Positions 18,150 through 28,600 of a stretch of DNA of 44,154 nucleotides are shown here, in pieces. Position 1 is the first letter of the stretch; the number at the start of each line of letters is the position of its first letter. Source of the DNA: an uncultured Alphaproteobacteria bacterium (GTDB taxonomy: Bacteria; Pseudomonadota; Alphaproteobacteria; Caulobacterales; Hyphomonadaceae); the NCBI GenBank assembly GCA_903842595.1, contig CAIMMO010000049.1:1-44154 (forward strand), in the 5' to 3' direction. The translations under genes and the position numbers were made by a program. The notes beneath the pieces are model-generated. The model did not search any database. It was not told the DNA's origin and was given only the letters and a program-made list of their open reading frames with translations.

Positions 18150-18163
18150 TGAGCGAACGCTCA
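18150..18163. promoter_or_regulatory. Palindrome upstream of the molybdenum hydroxylase operon, possible TetR-type operator
   Basis: TGAGCG and CGCTCA face each other across a 2-base centre (AA). They lie 33-46 bases before the coxM-like TTG start and overlap the stop codon of the namZ-like gene. The shape and the TGAGNG half-site resemble operators bound by many TetR-family repressors. No TetR gene is visible nearby. It lacks a T run, so a terminator for namZ is less likely. Confidence 0.4.
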
Positions 18164-19375
18164 GTAGAGCAAGTACGGCTTCCGCGCGGCGATCCAGGCC
18201 TGCTCATCGGGAATGGTGATCGCATCCAGATCGGCCGCCGAGCTGTTGGGATCATCAACCCAGTCGCGCAGCTGCTTGCCGCCATTGATCACATCGATGG
18301 CCAGCTCGCCATTCGTGTACTCGTATTTGAAGTCGAGTCCCCGCCAGAGGTCATACCGGGGATATGAGCGACGGATCGCCTTGAAGCCCAGCGCCTGCAC
18401 GCGCCACGGCTTGAAGGCCTCGTGATCGTAGCTCGGATCCTCCGTGTGGATCTGCACGCCATTGCACAGCTGTTTAATATGCTTGTGGAACGTCGGTTCA
18501 AACCAGCAATCGCGCAGCCTGCACCCCTTCAGCCACTCCGGCGCAAACGCCTGCATCTCGGCGATCACCCGCTTCGCATCGATGTCCGGCGCGCCGAACA
18601 ATTCAAGCGGCCGCGTCGTTCCGCGCCCTTCGGAAAGCGTCGCGCCCTCGATCATGACGGTCCCGGCATACGCCCGCGCCATCCAGAGGTTCGGCGCATT
18701 CGGGCTCGGGTTCACCCAGGTCCGCTCATACAGCGGCCAGCCAAAGCCCGGACCTTCATTCGGGTGATAGCCTTCCATCTCGATCACGCGGTACTTCACA
18801 TCGAGCTTGAAGTGATCGATGAACCACTTGCCCAACTCACCCAGCGTCAGCCCATGCCGCATCGGTATCGGTCCGGCGCCAACGAAGCTTTCCCACCCGG
18901 CACGCAGCGTCAGGCCCTCAACCGGTCGCCCGATCGGGTTCGGACGATCAAGCACCCAGACTTCCTTGCCATGCTCGGCCGCCGCTTCGATGACGTAAAG
19001 CAGCGTGGTGATGAATGTGTAGATGCGGCACCCCACATCCTGCAGATCAACGAGCACCGTATCGAACGTGCTCATCATCTGGCCCGTGGGGCGACGGCCT
19101 TCACCATACAGGCTGAACACCGGAATGGCGTGCATCGGATCGGTGAAATCCGGGCTCTCGATCATGTTGTCCTGCTTGTCGCCACGCATGCCGTGCTGCG
19201 GCCCGAACGCCGCGCTCAGCTTCACGTCGCCGCACGCCGCCAGCGCATCAAGCGAATGCGTCAGGTCAGCGGTCACCGATGCGGGATGCGCCACCAGCGC
19301 CACGCGCTTGCCCTTCAGCGGCGCACGCAGCGATGCATCCGCAATAAGTCTGTCGATGCCAAATTTCACGGCCAT
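18161..19375 (-). CDS. DUF1343 / NamZ-type exo-beta-N-acetylmuramidase, no signal peptide
   Basis: The DUF1343 family contains NamZ of Bacillus subtilis (glycoside hydrolase family 171), which releases N-acetylmuramic acid from the non-reducing end of peptidoglycan fragments. The 404-residue protein has the family landmarks KRVALVAHPASVT, FGPQHGMRGD, a DLQDVGCRIYT strand at about residues 110-120, LDRPNPIGR and ATLSEGRGTTRPLE. The start at the ATG at 19375 was chosen because upstream residues overlap the previous gene and are unlike the family. The N-terminus (VKFGIDRLIADASLRAPLKG) is not a secretion signal, which suggests a cytosolic role in recycling wall fragments. Eight bases separate it from the DOMON-like gene upstream. 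Confidence 0.85.
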   Translation of the reverse strand: MAVKFGIDRLIADASLRAPLKGKRVALVAHPASVTADLTHSLDALAACGDVKLSAAFGPQHGMRGDKQDNMIESPDFTDPMHAIPVFSLYGEGRRPTGQMMSTFDTVLVDLQDVGCRIYTFITTLLYVIEAAAEHGKEVWVLDRPNPIGRPVEGLTLRAGWESFVGAGPIPMRHGLTLGELGKWFIDHFKLDVKYRVIEMEGYHPNEGPGFGWPLYERTWVNPSPNAPNLWMARAYAGTVMIEGATLSEGRGTTRPLELFGAPDIDAKRVIAEMQAFAPEWLKGCRLRDCWFEPTFHKHIKQLCNGVQIHTEDPSYDHEAFKPWRVQALGFKAIRRSYPRYDLWRGLDFKYEYTNGELAIDVINGGKQLRDWVDDPNSSAADLDAITIPDEQAWIAARKPYLLY

Positions 19376-19383
19376 GGCTATCC

Positions 19384-19935
19384 TCACTCCGGCGCCGCCA
19401 GATCGATGACGAATCCCTCGGGCGCATGGAAATCCGGCCTGCCTTCCGGATGCTGAACAGCCCAGTAAGCTTTGCGCCCGTCTACCGCCTCGATCACCGT
19501 GCTGATCGCTGCGCGCCACGTCGCACCCAATGACGGCAAACCTTCCACGCCGGAAAGATCCAGCTCAGCCTTCAGCACGAACTGCCGCCCGAACATCATC
19601 GTCCCGATCGGCGCTTCGTTGACCTGCTCGATATTCCGCATGCCAGACCGCCGGTTGCGAAAACTGTAGGCCGCCCACTGCCCCGTTGGCGCGAAGTTGA
19701 ACTCGGCATAGCCCGGAGCGTCGGCCTTCAGTATAAAGATTTCGAAACAGGTATGCTTCCAGAGTTCATCCGCACGGCTCGGGTTCGACAGCTCCGGGAT
19801 CAGCAGCGCCTCAAGCTCGCCGCTCAGCCGGTAAACCAGCTCAAGCTTTCCACCGGACTTGCGACGCACCTCGGCCATCAGCCCATCCACGGGAAGCCGC
19901 GGCGAATCGGAATGGGGCTGCAGCGAATGGCTCAT
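19384..19935 (-). CDS. DOMON-like domain protein
   Basis: This 183-residue protein has no signal peptide. The pattern LELVYRLSGELEALLIP, then ADELWKHTCFEIFI, then YAEFNFAPTGQWAAYSF, ending with YWAVQHPEGRPDFHAPEGF, matches the DOMON-like proteins grouped with cell-wall genes (DOMON_murB-like). This fold is a beta-sandwich that can bind sugars or haem in other members; the ligand here is unknown. It is followed after 8 bases by the NamZ-like gene and preceded by a cytochrome c gene 32 bases away. The three are probably one transcript. Confidence 0.75.
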   Translation of the reverse strand: MSHSLQPHSDSPRLPVDGLMAEVRRKSGGKLELVYRLSGELEALLIPELSNPSRADELWKHTCFEIFILKADAPGYAEFNFAPTGQWAAYSFRNRRSGMRNIEQVNEAPIGTMMFGRQFVLKAELDLSGVEGLPSLGATWRAAISTVIEAVDGRKAYWAVQHPEGRPDFHAPEGFVIDLAAPE

Positions 19936-19967
19936 GATCCGACCCTAACGCCAGCCCCGCCCGAAGC

Positions 19968-20411
19968 CTACTGCCGAGACGCGATCAGCAGGTGCGCGAT
20001 CAAGTCCCGCCGCTCGTTGGCGTCCGTAATTCCGTTCAACCGCATGGATGTCCCGGGAACGAAACTGTCCGGCGACTGCAGCCACTGGTCCACGAGCTCG
20101 GGCGTCCAGCCCGCCGCATCGAACCCCTTCAGCGCGGGCGAGTAATTGTACTCTGCAAGCGAAGCCACGCCCCGGTCGAACAAGCCATTCAGGTTGGGCC
20201 CCACCTTGTTGCCCCTGTCTGCAGGCAGAAAATGACAAGCGCCACACTTCTTGCCGAAAAGCTCCCTGCCCTTCGCAAGGTCAGCCGTGTTGTACGGCGC
20301 AGACAGCTCGGCCAGCGTCGGCGCCGGCACCCGCGACCTATCCGTCGCCGGCGGCTCTCCTCCACAGCCCACTAGAGCGATCAGCACCGGAATCATGCAA
20401 ACTGCGCGCAT
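19968..20411 (-). CDS. c-type cytochrome lipoprotein
   Basis: The 147-residue precursor has a short lipoprotein signal peptide ending in LVGC (lipidated C16) followed by a proline-rich linker. The single haem site is C56-G-A-C59-H60, and the probable sixth ligand is M123 in VPGTSM. The family-typical GPNLNGLFDR and YSPALKG segments show a class I, mitochondrial-like cytochrome c. It should be anchored on the periplasmic side of a membrane and carry electrons in respiration. It starts the cytochrome/DOMON/NamZ unit and is divergent from pgi, sharing a gap of about 110 bases. Confidence 0.9.
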   Translation of the reverse strand: MRAVCMIPVLIALVGCGGEPPATDRSRVPAPTLAELSAPYNTADLAKGRELFGKKCGACHFLPADRGNKVGPNLNGLFDRGVASLAEYNYSPALKGFDAAGWTPELVDQWLQSPDSFVPGTSMRLNGITDANERRDLIAHLLIASRQ

Positions 20412-20523
20412 TGCCTACTCGCCGCAAACGACCCTAACGCTAACCCACCACACCGAGCCACTGGCCGATGTCATCGCCAGCGCCACATCATCCGGAAATC
20501 CGGGCTGTGCAAGGAAAAATGCC

Positions 20524-22104
20524 ATGAGCCTATCAGGCTGGAAACAGGTCGAAACGGAGGCCGCCCGCATCGCCGCCACCGACCTCCGCACGCTTGCGAA
20601 CCGCGCCGACTTGGCGCCGTTCATCTGGACCGCCCCGCACATCGAAGCCGACGTGGCAAAGCAACCCATCGACGCCCGCGCCATGGCCGCGATGCAGGCC
20701 CTCGCCGTGGAACGCAGGCTAGAGGACAAGATCAAGTCTCTCTTCGCAGCAGGCATCGTCAACGCATCGGAACACCGCCCCGCCCTGCACTGGGCGCTGC
20801 GCGGCGGCGGCAAGGGCATACCCGCCGTCGACGTTATGAATCGCGAAGCTGAAAAAGCCTCCGCCTTCGCCGACCTCGGCCGCAAGGGCGGCCTCGGCTT
20901 CCCGCTAAAGACCATCCTCCACATCGGCATCGGCGGCTCCGACCTCGGCCCCCGCCTGATCTGGGATGCTCTGCGCGACTACGCCTCAACTGGCCCCGAC
21001 ATCCGCTTCGTCGCCAACGTCGATCCCGAAGACTTCCGCGAAGCCACCGCCCATCTTGAACCCGCCACAACGCTTGTCCTCGTCGTCTCGAAATCCTTCA
21101 AGACGCCCGAGACCGCCTCCAACGCACAACTCGCGCGCGACTGGCTGGTCGAGCATCTCGGTGAGAAGCAGGCCAACGACCATCTCGCCGCAGTCTCGTC
21201 CGCGCCAGACAAGGCAAAAGCGTGGGGCGCAGGCGACGACCGCATCTTCCCGATGGATGAAGCCGTTGGCGGCCGCTACTCGGTCTGGTCCGCTGTCGGG
21301 TTGTCGCTGCAGATCGCTCTCGGCGCCGAACGCTGGACGCAATTCCTCGCCGGCGCAGCAGAGATGGACGCCCACTTCCGCGACACGCCGCTGGCCCAGA
21401 ACACGCCCGCCCGCCTCGCCATGATGGACGTCTTCCTCCACACCGCACTCGGCATACCCAACCGTACCGTGCTTGCCTACGCCCACCGCCTCCGCAAACT
21501 GCCCGACTTCCTCCAACAGCTTGAAATGGAATCCAACGGCAAGAACGCAGCAGACGACGCAGCCGGCCTCGTTGGCCCCACCGCCCCCATGGTCTGGGGC
21601 TCGGTCGGTACGCTCGGCCAGCACTCGTTTCACCAGCTGCTTCACCAGGGCATGCGCCAGACCGCGATCGAATTCGTCGCCAGCCGCGACGCCGGCGGCG
21701 GCGACTGGACGCGCGGCCGCGCCCTTCTCGCCAACGCCTTTGCGCAGGCCGAAGGCCTTCTCGCCGGCCGCTCAACCGCAGAAGCCAGCAAGCAACTCGC
21801 CGAGCAGGGCAAGACCGGCCCCAAAGCCGACGACCAAGCCCGTCATATGGACATGCCCGGCAATCGTGGCTCCACCACTGTCCTGCTCGAGGCCCTGACG
21901 CCCGAAGCCGTCGGCGCCCTCATCGCCCTGTATGAGCACCGCACCTTCGCCGCCGGGATCCTCTGGGGCATAAACCCCTTCGATCAGTGGGGCGTCGAAC
22001 GCGGCAAAGTCCTCGCCGAAGAACTCGACAAGGCGCTGGCCGGCGGCGACCCGGGCAAACGCGACCCGTCCACACTCCGCCTTGTCCAGCGCACACGGCG
22101 CTAG
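20524..22104 (+). CDS. pgi: Glucose-6-phosphate isomerase
   Basis: Pgi interconverts glucose 6-phosphate and fructose 6-phosphate in glycolysis and gluconeogenesis. The 526-residue reading from the ATG at 20524 contains HIGIGGSDLGPRLIW, the SKSFKTPET phosphate-binding loop, VGGRYSVWSAVGL and QLEMESNGK. The signature GSVGTLGQHSFHQLLHQG carries the catalytic histidine region. The C-terminal NPFDQWGVERGK holds the conserved lysine segment. Slightly shorter than the E. coli enzyme. The reading frame is open 91 codons further upstream but those residues cross the divergent cytochrome gene and do not look like Pgi. Confidence 0.97.
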   Translation: MSLSGWKQVETEAARIAATDLRTLANRADLAPFIWTAPHIEADVAKQPIDARAMAAMQALAVERRLEDKIKSLFAAGIVNASEHRPALHWALRGGGKGIPAVDVMNREAEKASAFADLGRKGGLGFPLKTILHIGIGGSDLGPRLIWDALRDYASTGPDIRFVANVDPEDFREATAHLEPATTLVLVVSKSFKTPETASNAQLARDWLVEHLGEKQANDHLAAVSSAPDKAKAWGAGDDRIFPMDEAVGGRYSVWSAVGLSLQIALGAERWTQFLAGAAEMDAHFRDTPLAQNTPARLAMMDVFLHTALGIPNRTVLAYAHRLRKLPDFLQQLEMESNGKNAADDAAGLVGPTAPMVWGSVGTLGQHSFHQLLHQGMRQTAIEFVASRDAGGGDWTRGRALLANAFAQAEGLLAGRSTAEASKQLAEQGKTGPKADDQARHMDMPGNRGSTTVLLEALTPEAVGALIALYEHRTFAAGILWGINPFDQWGVERGKVLAEELDKALAGGDPGKRDPSTLRLVQRTRR

Positions 22105-22154
22105 ACATTCGCTCTCACAAGGCAGACTCTCCGCACCTTCCATGAGGATGGACG

Positions 22155-23504
22155 ATGCGCATTGCTCTGCTGTCATGCCTTACGCTTGCTGCGTGCGCCG
22201 GAACGCCAGATACGCGTCCGATCAACCTGCCACTCGCCGCGGCGCCATCGGCAAAGGCGGAGATCGACATCGCGGGCGATGGTGACGTCATTGCGCTTGC
22301 CTTGTCTGGTGGAGGCGCGCGCGCTGCCTCGTTCTCGCTGGGCGTGCTGCAGCAGCTCCGCGACACCAGGGACTCCACGGGCGGTCGCCTGATCGACCGC
22401 GTCGCCCTTGTGACCGCCGTCTCCGGCGGCGCCATCACAGCTGCATGGTTCGGCCAGCACGGGCCGGATGGTCTCGACGGCCTCCGCGCCGCCGCCCTCG
22501 ACAAGGACTGGCAGTCACAGCTCCACACCACCTGGATGTCGCCCCAGAACTGGGAGCGCCTCATGCAAGGCGGCCTCAATGGCCCCGACAAGCTGTCGAC
22601 GTGGCTCGACAAGGAAGTCTTCAACGGCGGTAGAATGCGCGACATCAAGGCCCGACCCCGGATCGTCATCAACGCAACCGATCTCTACAGCGGCGCACCC
22701 TTCGCCTTCGAGGGGCCATGGTTCGATGCCATCTGCAGCGACCTCGATGCGGTGCGTCTTTCCGACGCCGTTGCCGCGTCCATGGCCGTGCCCGTCGCAT
22801 TCCGCCCTATCGTCATCCGAACCTATGGCCGTGAATGTCCGCACCAGCTCGCGCCATGGGTCACAGCCGCCGAAGCCAGCCGCTCCGCGCCCATGCTCCT
22901 GCGCGAAACGGCGCGCTCATTCCGCTTCTTCCGCGACAGCGCGCGCATGGACTACATCCACCTCACTGACGGCGGGGTCGCAGACAATTTCGGCGTATCC
23001 TCCATCGTCACACTGCGCGCCGCCTCCGCAACGCCCTACGGCCCCTTCACCGCACGCGACGCAGTGAAGCTAAAGCGCTTCACCTTCTTCATCGTCAATG
23101 CCGAGCGGAACGCCGAGGGTGAATGGTCCAAGCGCGAATCCGGTCCCGACGGCCCGCAGCTCGTCGAAGCTCTCCTGGGCGTCTCCGTCAACGCGCCCAA
23201 GCGCGCCGCAGCTGACGCCTTTGCAGGCGAGATGGAAAGATGGGAGCGCGACGTCATCGCGTGGCGCTGCAGTCTGCCGCCCGAACGCGCCGCAGCCTTC
23301 GGAGCGCCCGAAAACTGGAAATGCGCAGATGTCGATTTCCGCCTCGACGTGATCTCGTTCGCGGACGTATCTGATGAACGCTTCCGAGACCTCGGAAAGG
23401 CTGCAACTGCAGTCAGCCTGCCAAAAGAGACCATCGACACACTGATCGAAGGCGGCCGCCAGGCCATCGCGAAAAATCCGGAAGTTCTAGCTTTTACCCG
23501 TTGA
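22155..23504 (+). CDS. Patatin-like phospholipase lipoprotein
   Basis: The 449-residue precursor starts with a lipoprotein signal (LTLAAC, lipidated C14). The patatin fold follows: the oxyanion loop SGGGARAASFSLGVLQQL at 51-68, the nucleophile S90 in AVSGG (alanine replaces the first glycine of GxSxG), and the catalytic D272 in LTDGGVADN. The expected activity is hydrolysis of lipid acyl esters at the periplasmic or outer-membrane face. Target lipids are unknown. It starts 50 bases after pgi on the same strand and ends 32 bases before the convergent pbpC. The N-terminal lipid anchor argues against a cytosolic toxin-type patatin. Confidence 0.88.
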   Translation: MRIALLSCLTLAACAGTPDTRPINLPLAAAPSAKAEIDIAGDGDVIALALSGGGARAASFSLGVLQQLRDTRDSTGGRLIDRVALVTAVSGGAITAAWFGQHGPDGLDGLRAAALDKDWQSQLHTTWMSPQNWERLMQGGLNGPDKLSTWLDKEVFNGGRMRDIKARPRIVINATDLYSGAPFAFEGPWFDAICSDLDAVRLSDAVAASMAVPVAFRPIVIRTYGRECPHQLAPWVTAAEASRSAPMLLRETARSFRFFRDSARMDYIHLTDGGVADNFGVSSIVTLRAASATPYGPFTARDAVKLKRFTFFIVNAERNAEGEWSKRESGPDGPQLVEALLGVSVNAPKRAAADAFAGEMERWERDVIAWRCSLPPERAAAFGAPENWKCADVDFRLDVISFADVSDERFRDLGKAATAVSLPKETIDTLIEGGRQAIAKNPEVLAFTR

Positions 23505-23536
23505 TCTCCGGACCATCGCCCGGCGGTCCAGGGACC

Positions 23537-25666
23537 TCATTCCGAAGTCATTACCCGTACGCGCGACTTCGCGGTCCGCCCCGCTTCGTCGACCACATGC
23601 AATTCATAGAACCCAGCCTGCCCCGGCCGCCACACGGCGTCGCCGGCCACATTGCGACCCAGCGGCCGGCCATCCACATACCAGACAAGCCGCCCATGCC
23701 CCTCCGCAGAGAGCAGGTACGAGACATGCTCAGTGTCTTTCCACACCTCGGCGCCATCCGGCGGAAACAAGATGTGCGGCGGCGCATTTTCCTGCTCGAA
23801 CCGCGCGAGCGCATCCGGAGGAAGGTGCTGACCCGGCAAGTCTTCATGCAGGCTCGGCCCAGAGCTGCGCTTCGGCATGATGCGCGAGATTGTATCGTAG
23901 GCTTCGAACAGAACAGGCAATGCAGCGTCGCGACCGGTCACGCCTGGCCGCGGCGCTGAATCTGCCCGGCCAATCCACACCACGACCGCGTGGCCGTTGC
24001 CCACGCCTGCCGCCCAGGCATCACGGAATCCATACGAGGTTCCCGTCTTGGCCGCGATGACAGGCGCCTCCTGCGTCAGCTGTGCCGGCATCCTGCCACT
24101 CGGCGCGGGCGATGCCGCGAGAATATCGATGATCTGCTTGGCAGACTGCGCCGACATAATCTGCGTCGATGGTTTCTTCGACGTCTTCGCAGCCACAACG
24201 TCGGACTCCAGCCAATTCAACGGCAGCGCATGTCCCCGGTCACCGAGCGCGGCATACAGCAGCGCCAGTTCGCGCACGGTAAGCCCCGCTCCTCCAAGCG
24301 CGATCGCAAGCCCGGCATCTTCATCGCCGGACAGCGGCATCGACAAGTCCGCCCCCGCAAAAGCGAGAGCCGCAGCAAACCTCTGGGCCCCCACAGCATC
24401 CAGAGCTGACACGGCGGGAATGTTGAGCGAGTGCTGCAGCGCCTGCGCCACTGTCACGTCGCCGCGAAACGAGCGATCGAAATTGTCCGGCCGATAGCTG
24501 GAAAAACGCTTTGGTGTATCGGCAATGCGCGTGTCCGGCGCCGCCACGCCGTCATCGAACGCCAGCCCATAGATGAACGGCTTGAGCGTTGACCCCGGAG
24601 ACCGCGGCCTGTCCGTGAGATCGATCCACCCGCCCGCCGTGAAGCGGTTAGCCGAGCCTGCCGCCGCGCGCACTTCGCGGTTGGCAATATCGACCACCAT
24701 GATCGCAACCTGCACACCATCGCGCGACGGCCCAGCGGCGCGCGTCGCCAGCGCCTCGACTTCCTTCTGAAGCGCCATGTCGATCGTCGTGCGGATATTG
24801 TCGGGCGCCGATGCACGCCGCAGCGCTTCCTCGGAAGCATGCCAGGCAAGCTGGGGAAAGTCGCCGCGCTGCGGCGCGGGATACTCAGCCGACTCCGCGG
24901 CCAGATCCTTCGCGAACACCCCCTCGTCCGCCAGCCGCATCAGTACGCGCTCACGCGCCACGATCGCCGCCTTGGGGCGCAGGTCCGGCCGTCGCGCTTC
25001 CGGCGACTGCGGCAGCGCGATCAGCATCGCGATCTGATCGGGTGACAGGTTGTCAGGCTCCCGTCCGAAATACGCCCACGACGCTGCGCGTATGCCTTCA
25101 AGGTTGCCGCCATAAGGCGCCATCGTGAGGTAGTGTTCAAGGATCTCTTCCTTGCTCAGCCGCCGCTCAAGCTGCCAGGCGCGGAACGCCTCGATCGCCT
25201 TGGAACCGATATTGCGCGGCCGCGGCTCGAGAAGCCGGGCCGTCTGCATTGTGATCGTTGATCCGCCGGACACGACCTCGCCGGACGCTGCCAGCGATCC
25301 AGCCGCGCGCGCCAGTGCAAGCAGGTCGACCCCGCCATGCCCCATGAAGCGTTTGTCTTCATAGGCCAGCAGCGCCTCGACGAAATCAGGATCGATCCCT
25401 TCGAGATGCGCCTTCATCCGCCATTTGCCGTCCTCCACCGGAAAGACGCGCATCACCGCGCCGCGCCGGTCAAGAACAACGCCGGATACGACGTCCGCGC
25501 GATACAGGGGCGGCGGCAGCAGCCAGTCGATCAGGACCAGCGGCAGGAGCACGTACAGGACAACCAGCGCCACGCGCCGCCACCATTCCGGCGGCCACCA
25601 CAGGCGGAAGCGCCACACCTTGCGGGGCAGCACCTTCCTCAGCCTGTCAGTCCACGTCGTGCTCAT
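23537..25666 (-). CDS. pbpC: Penicillin-binding protein 1C
   Basis: PbpC is a bifunctional inner-membrane peptidoglycan synthase. The 709-residue protein has an N-terminal membrane anchor at about residues 31-50. The glycosyltransferase domain has catalytic E103 in YEDKRF and the GGSTITMQ motif at 134-141. The transpeptidase domain has S359-T-L-K362, S413-L-N415 and K540-T-G. A PBP1C-specific C-terminal beta domain covers about 620-709. It lies 32 bases downstream of the alpha-2-macroglobulin gene, the usual pairing in which the macroglobulin guards the periplasm and PbpC repairs the wall. Confidence 0.95.
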   Translation of the reverse strand: MSTTWTDRLRKVLPRKVWRFRLWWPPEWWRRVALVVLYVLLPLVLIDWLLPPPLYRADVVSGVVLDRRGAVMRVFPVEDGKWRMKAHLEGIDPDFVEALLAYEDKRFMGHGGVDLLALARAAGSLAASGEVVSGGSTITMQTARLLEPRPRNIGSKAIEAFRAWQLERRLSKEEILEHYLTMAPYGGNLEGIRAASWAYFGREPDNLSPDQIAMLIALPQSPEARRPDLRPKAAIVARERVLMRLADEGVFAKDLAAESAEYPAPQRGDFPQLAWHASEEALRRASAPDNIRTTIDMALQKEVEALATRAAGPSRDGVQVAIMVVDIANREVRAAAGSANRFTAGGWIDLTDRPRSPGSTLKPFIYGLAFDDGVAAPDTRIADTPKRFSSYRPDNFDRSFRGDVTVAQALQHSLNIPAVSALDAVGAQRFAAALAFAGADLSMPLSGDEDAGLAIALGGAGLTVRELALLYAALGDRGHALPLNWLESDVVAAKTSKKPSTQIMSAQSAKQIIDILAASPAPSGRMPAQLTQEAPVIAAKTGTSYGFRDAWAAGVGNGHAVVVWIGRADSAPRPGVTGRDAALPVLFEAYDTISRIMPKRSSGPSLHEDLPGQHLPPDALARFEQENAPPHILFPPDGAEVWKDTEHVSYLLSAEGHGRLVWYVDGRPLGRNVAGDAVWRPGQAGFYELHVVDEAGRTAKSRVRVMTSE

Positions 25667-25698
25667 TCCTGAACGGCCTGCTCATGGCGGGCCGCCTG

Positions 25699-28600
25699 CT
25701 ATCGCTTGGTTACCGTGATGGTACGCGAAACCGTCCGCGCGAAGGTCTCGGGGCGATACATGTCCTCGGCAACCACGCCTGGCATCGTGAACGTGCCTGG
25801 CGTCACGGCCCGGACCATGTAGGCCACCGTCTCGCGGCGCTGGTCGAACAGGTCGAACGACGCGATGAACCTGTCATCTCGCGCCTCCGCTATGTCCGGC
25901 GCAGCCAACTCTCCGAGGAAGGCGTACGGACCCGTATTGCCTGCATCCTCAGGTCGTAGCACGGCCTCGATCTCGAAGCCTGCCGGCAGCAGGTCGGCGA
26001 TGATCAGCGGCGTGCGACGCATCTCCGTCGCCGCCACCGTCAGCGCGACGATGATGCGGTCGCCCTGGCGGAACGTGTCGCCATTGATGGCCTGTCCGCC
26101 GGGCGTCCACAGCTGCTTGTTCGCAAGCATGCCGTCGAACGCCGCAGCCGGCGCCGTCGCCGGCGAGCCGCGCGCGACAGCGGTCACATACAGCTGTCCC
26201 TGTCCGTTGTTCGTGAACACCGGCGGCTGCGCGATCTGCGCGTCACGCATGCGATAAGCGCCGTTGCCCGCGCCGTCGGCCCGCCCCTGTAAAGCAACAC
26301 TCACCGCCGACTGGCCGCCCGACAGCGCATTCGCCGCGAGCAGAAGGAACGCCTTCTCCTGCGTCGTCAGCCTGTCCGGCTCTGGAAGATCCTGGGCCAC
26401 GCGCTGGGACAGTCTCTGCACCAACGTCGTCTGCTTGGCTTCATGCGCAACTGCCAGCACGCCGGCGAGGTCGCGACGCGGTGTCTGGTAGTAGTCTCCG
26501 GTGTTGACGTAGCCGAGCGCACGCTCAGCCGAGTCGAACGCGGATTTCGCACGCGCATTGTCGCCGATCATGTAGAGCGCGGCGCCCAGCTGCGCCCGCG
26601 CAAGCGGGCTCTGGATCTGGTTCAGCCGGTCATCATGCAGATAGCGAAGACGCGCGCGATCCATCCGGCGGGCTTTCGCCAGCACATAGGAGGCGTACGC
26701 CACCGAACGGTCCATCATCTGGCGCTCGGTATCGGTGTGGTAGCGGCTCTCGTAGACTTCGAAATCGTAGCCCGACGAGTAGCGCGACTCCCGGATCGCA
26801 AACTCCTCAAGAGAGTCATACGCCTTGTCGAGCGCAGCGTCAGGAACGACGTAACCGGCGGCCTTCGCACGGAACAGGAAGTCCGTTGCATAAGCCCCCA
26901 ACCACGGGCTCGACAGCGCATCACCCGTCCGCCACAGGCCGATGGCTCCATCGGCGCCTTGCCGGTTAAGCAGCGTGTTGACCGCCTCCTGCACCTGGAT
27001 GCGAAGATCAGCCGGCGTCTTGCGACCCGCGAGCGCCGCAACCTGCGCCGCATAGAGCAGCGGCAGCGCACGGCTGGTGATCTGCTCGGTGCATCCGTAG
27101 GGATACTGCTCCAGCGAGTCGAACAGCGCCGCCGCATCCATCGGAATGGGCGAGAATGACACCTGCACATAGCCCGAGCCCGGCACAAACGAAGACAGCG
27201 AGTTGGCCGCTGGCGAGAACGTCACCCCCGGCTGGATCGTCGTGCGGATCACATTGCTCGCAGGCATCCATGCCGAGCGTGTCTGGATCGGATAGCTGCG
27301 CGTCACCGCATAGCCGCCAGGCCCCGTGAGATTGAAGGAGATGTTCGAGATACCCTCGGCGCCCGACGAGAAAGTCGCGTCCCGATCCATGCGCTGGCTC
27401 TTGGCGAGGTTCGCCGAAAGCGTGCCTGTCGTCGCCCGCACCGGTCCCGTGGCCTGCAGGGCGGCATTGTAGACGCCCGCCTCGCCTTCCACGTTGTCCA
27501 GCGTCAGCGTGCCCGTGGCAGTGTCACCCGGCGCAAGGAAGCGCGGAAGCGCCAGCAGCGCAGGCACCTGGTCGCGCACGGTAACCGGCTTGGACGCCGA
27601 TCCCACGCCCGAATTGGACCACGCCACCGCCATCAGCCGCAGCTCACCGTTGAATGCCGGGACATCGAAAGTCACCGACGCCTTGCCGCCATTCAGTTTC
27701 ACCGGCGCCGACATCAGCACGACCGACTGCGTCGGAACAACGGTAAGACCCGCCCCGCCGATCTGGTCACCGCCCTGGCGGATGGCGCCCGCGGCGCCCT
27801 GGTTCGGGTCGAGCAGGCGTCCATAGTCGTCGCGCAGCTCAACGCCCAGCCTCCGCTTGCCGAAGAAGTATTCGGCGGGATCCGGCGTCTGGAATCCGGT
27901 CAGCAACAGGATGCCTTCGTCCACCGCGGCGATCTGGACATACCCGTTGTCGTTAGGCCCAGCCGCAGTGACGTTGACCGTCATCTTGTTGTTCGGCCGC
28001 TGCACCGCAGGCGCTGCGATATCCAGCTTGAACGTCCGCGGCGCCACATCCACCGCAACGTGAGCAACGCCGACCGCACGGCGCGGCTTTGGCGTCTTCA
28101 CAGCGTCGCGCGGCGTATAGACCGTCGCCATCACATAGACGCCAGCGCCCCACTCCTTGGTCACGGGCAGACGGATGTTCGCGCCTTCGTTGGCCTTCAC
28201 GGACACTGTACGTGTGAGAATGACGTTCTCCGAAGCGACGACGATTTCCGCTTCGCCTGAATAGGGAGGCATGATCGTGACGTTGAGATCGCCGCCGATA
28301 GCCGGTAGCGCATCGGGAACCTGCACGCGCACGCGGTCCGGCGCCTCGACGCCCTCCTGCGGTTGGCCGCCCCAGCCAGACCAGAAGCCATAGGAAGCTT
28401 CCCCGCCATTGGCCTCTTCGGTCAGGTAGATTTCATAGTCGCCGTAATCGAGTTGCCGCGTCTTGATCGTCCCGCGGCCACCTTCTGCGACCGGGATCCT
28501 GCCGCTTTCCAGTTCGACGACACGACGCGACTGGCGCCACTGCCAGGCGCCGCCGTTCTCGCGATACCAGTCATACTTCCAGTCGATGCGAACCAGGCGC

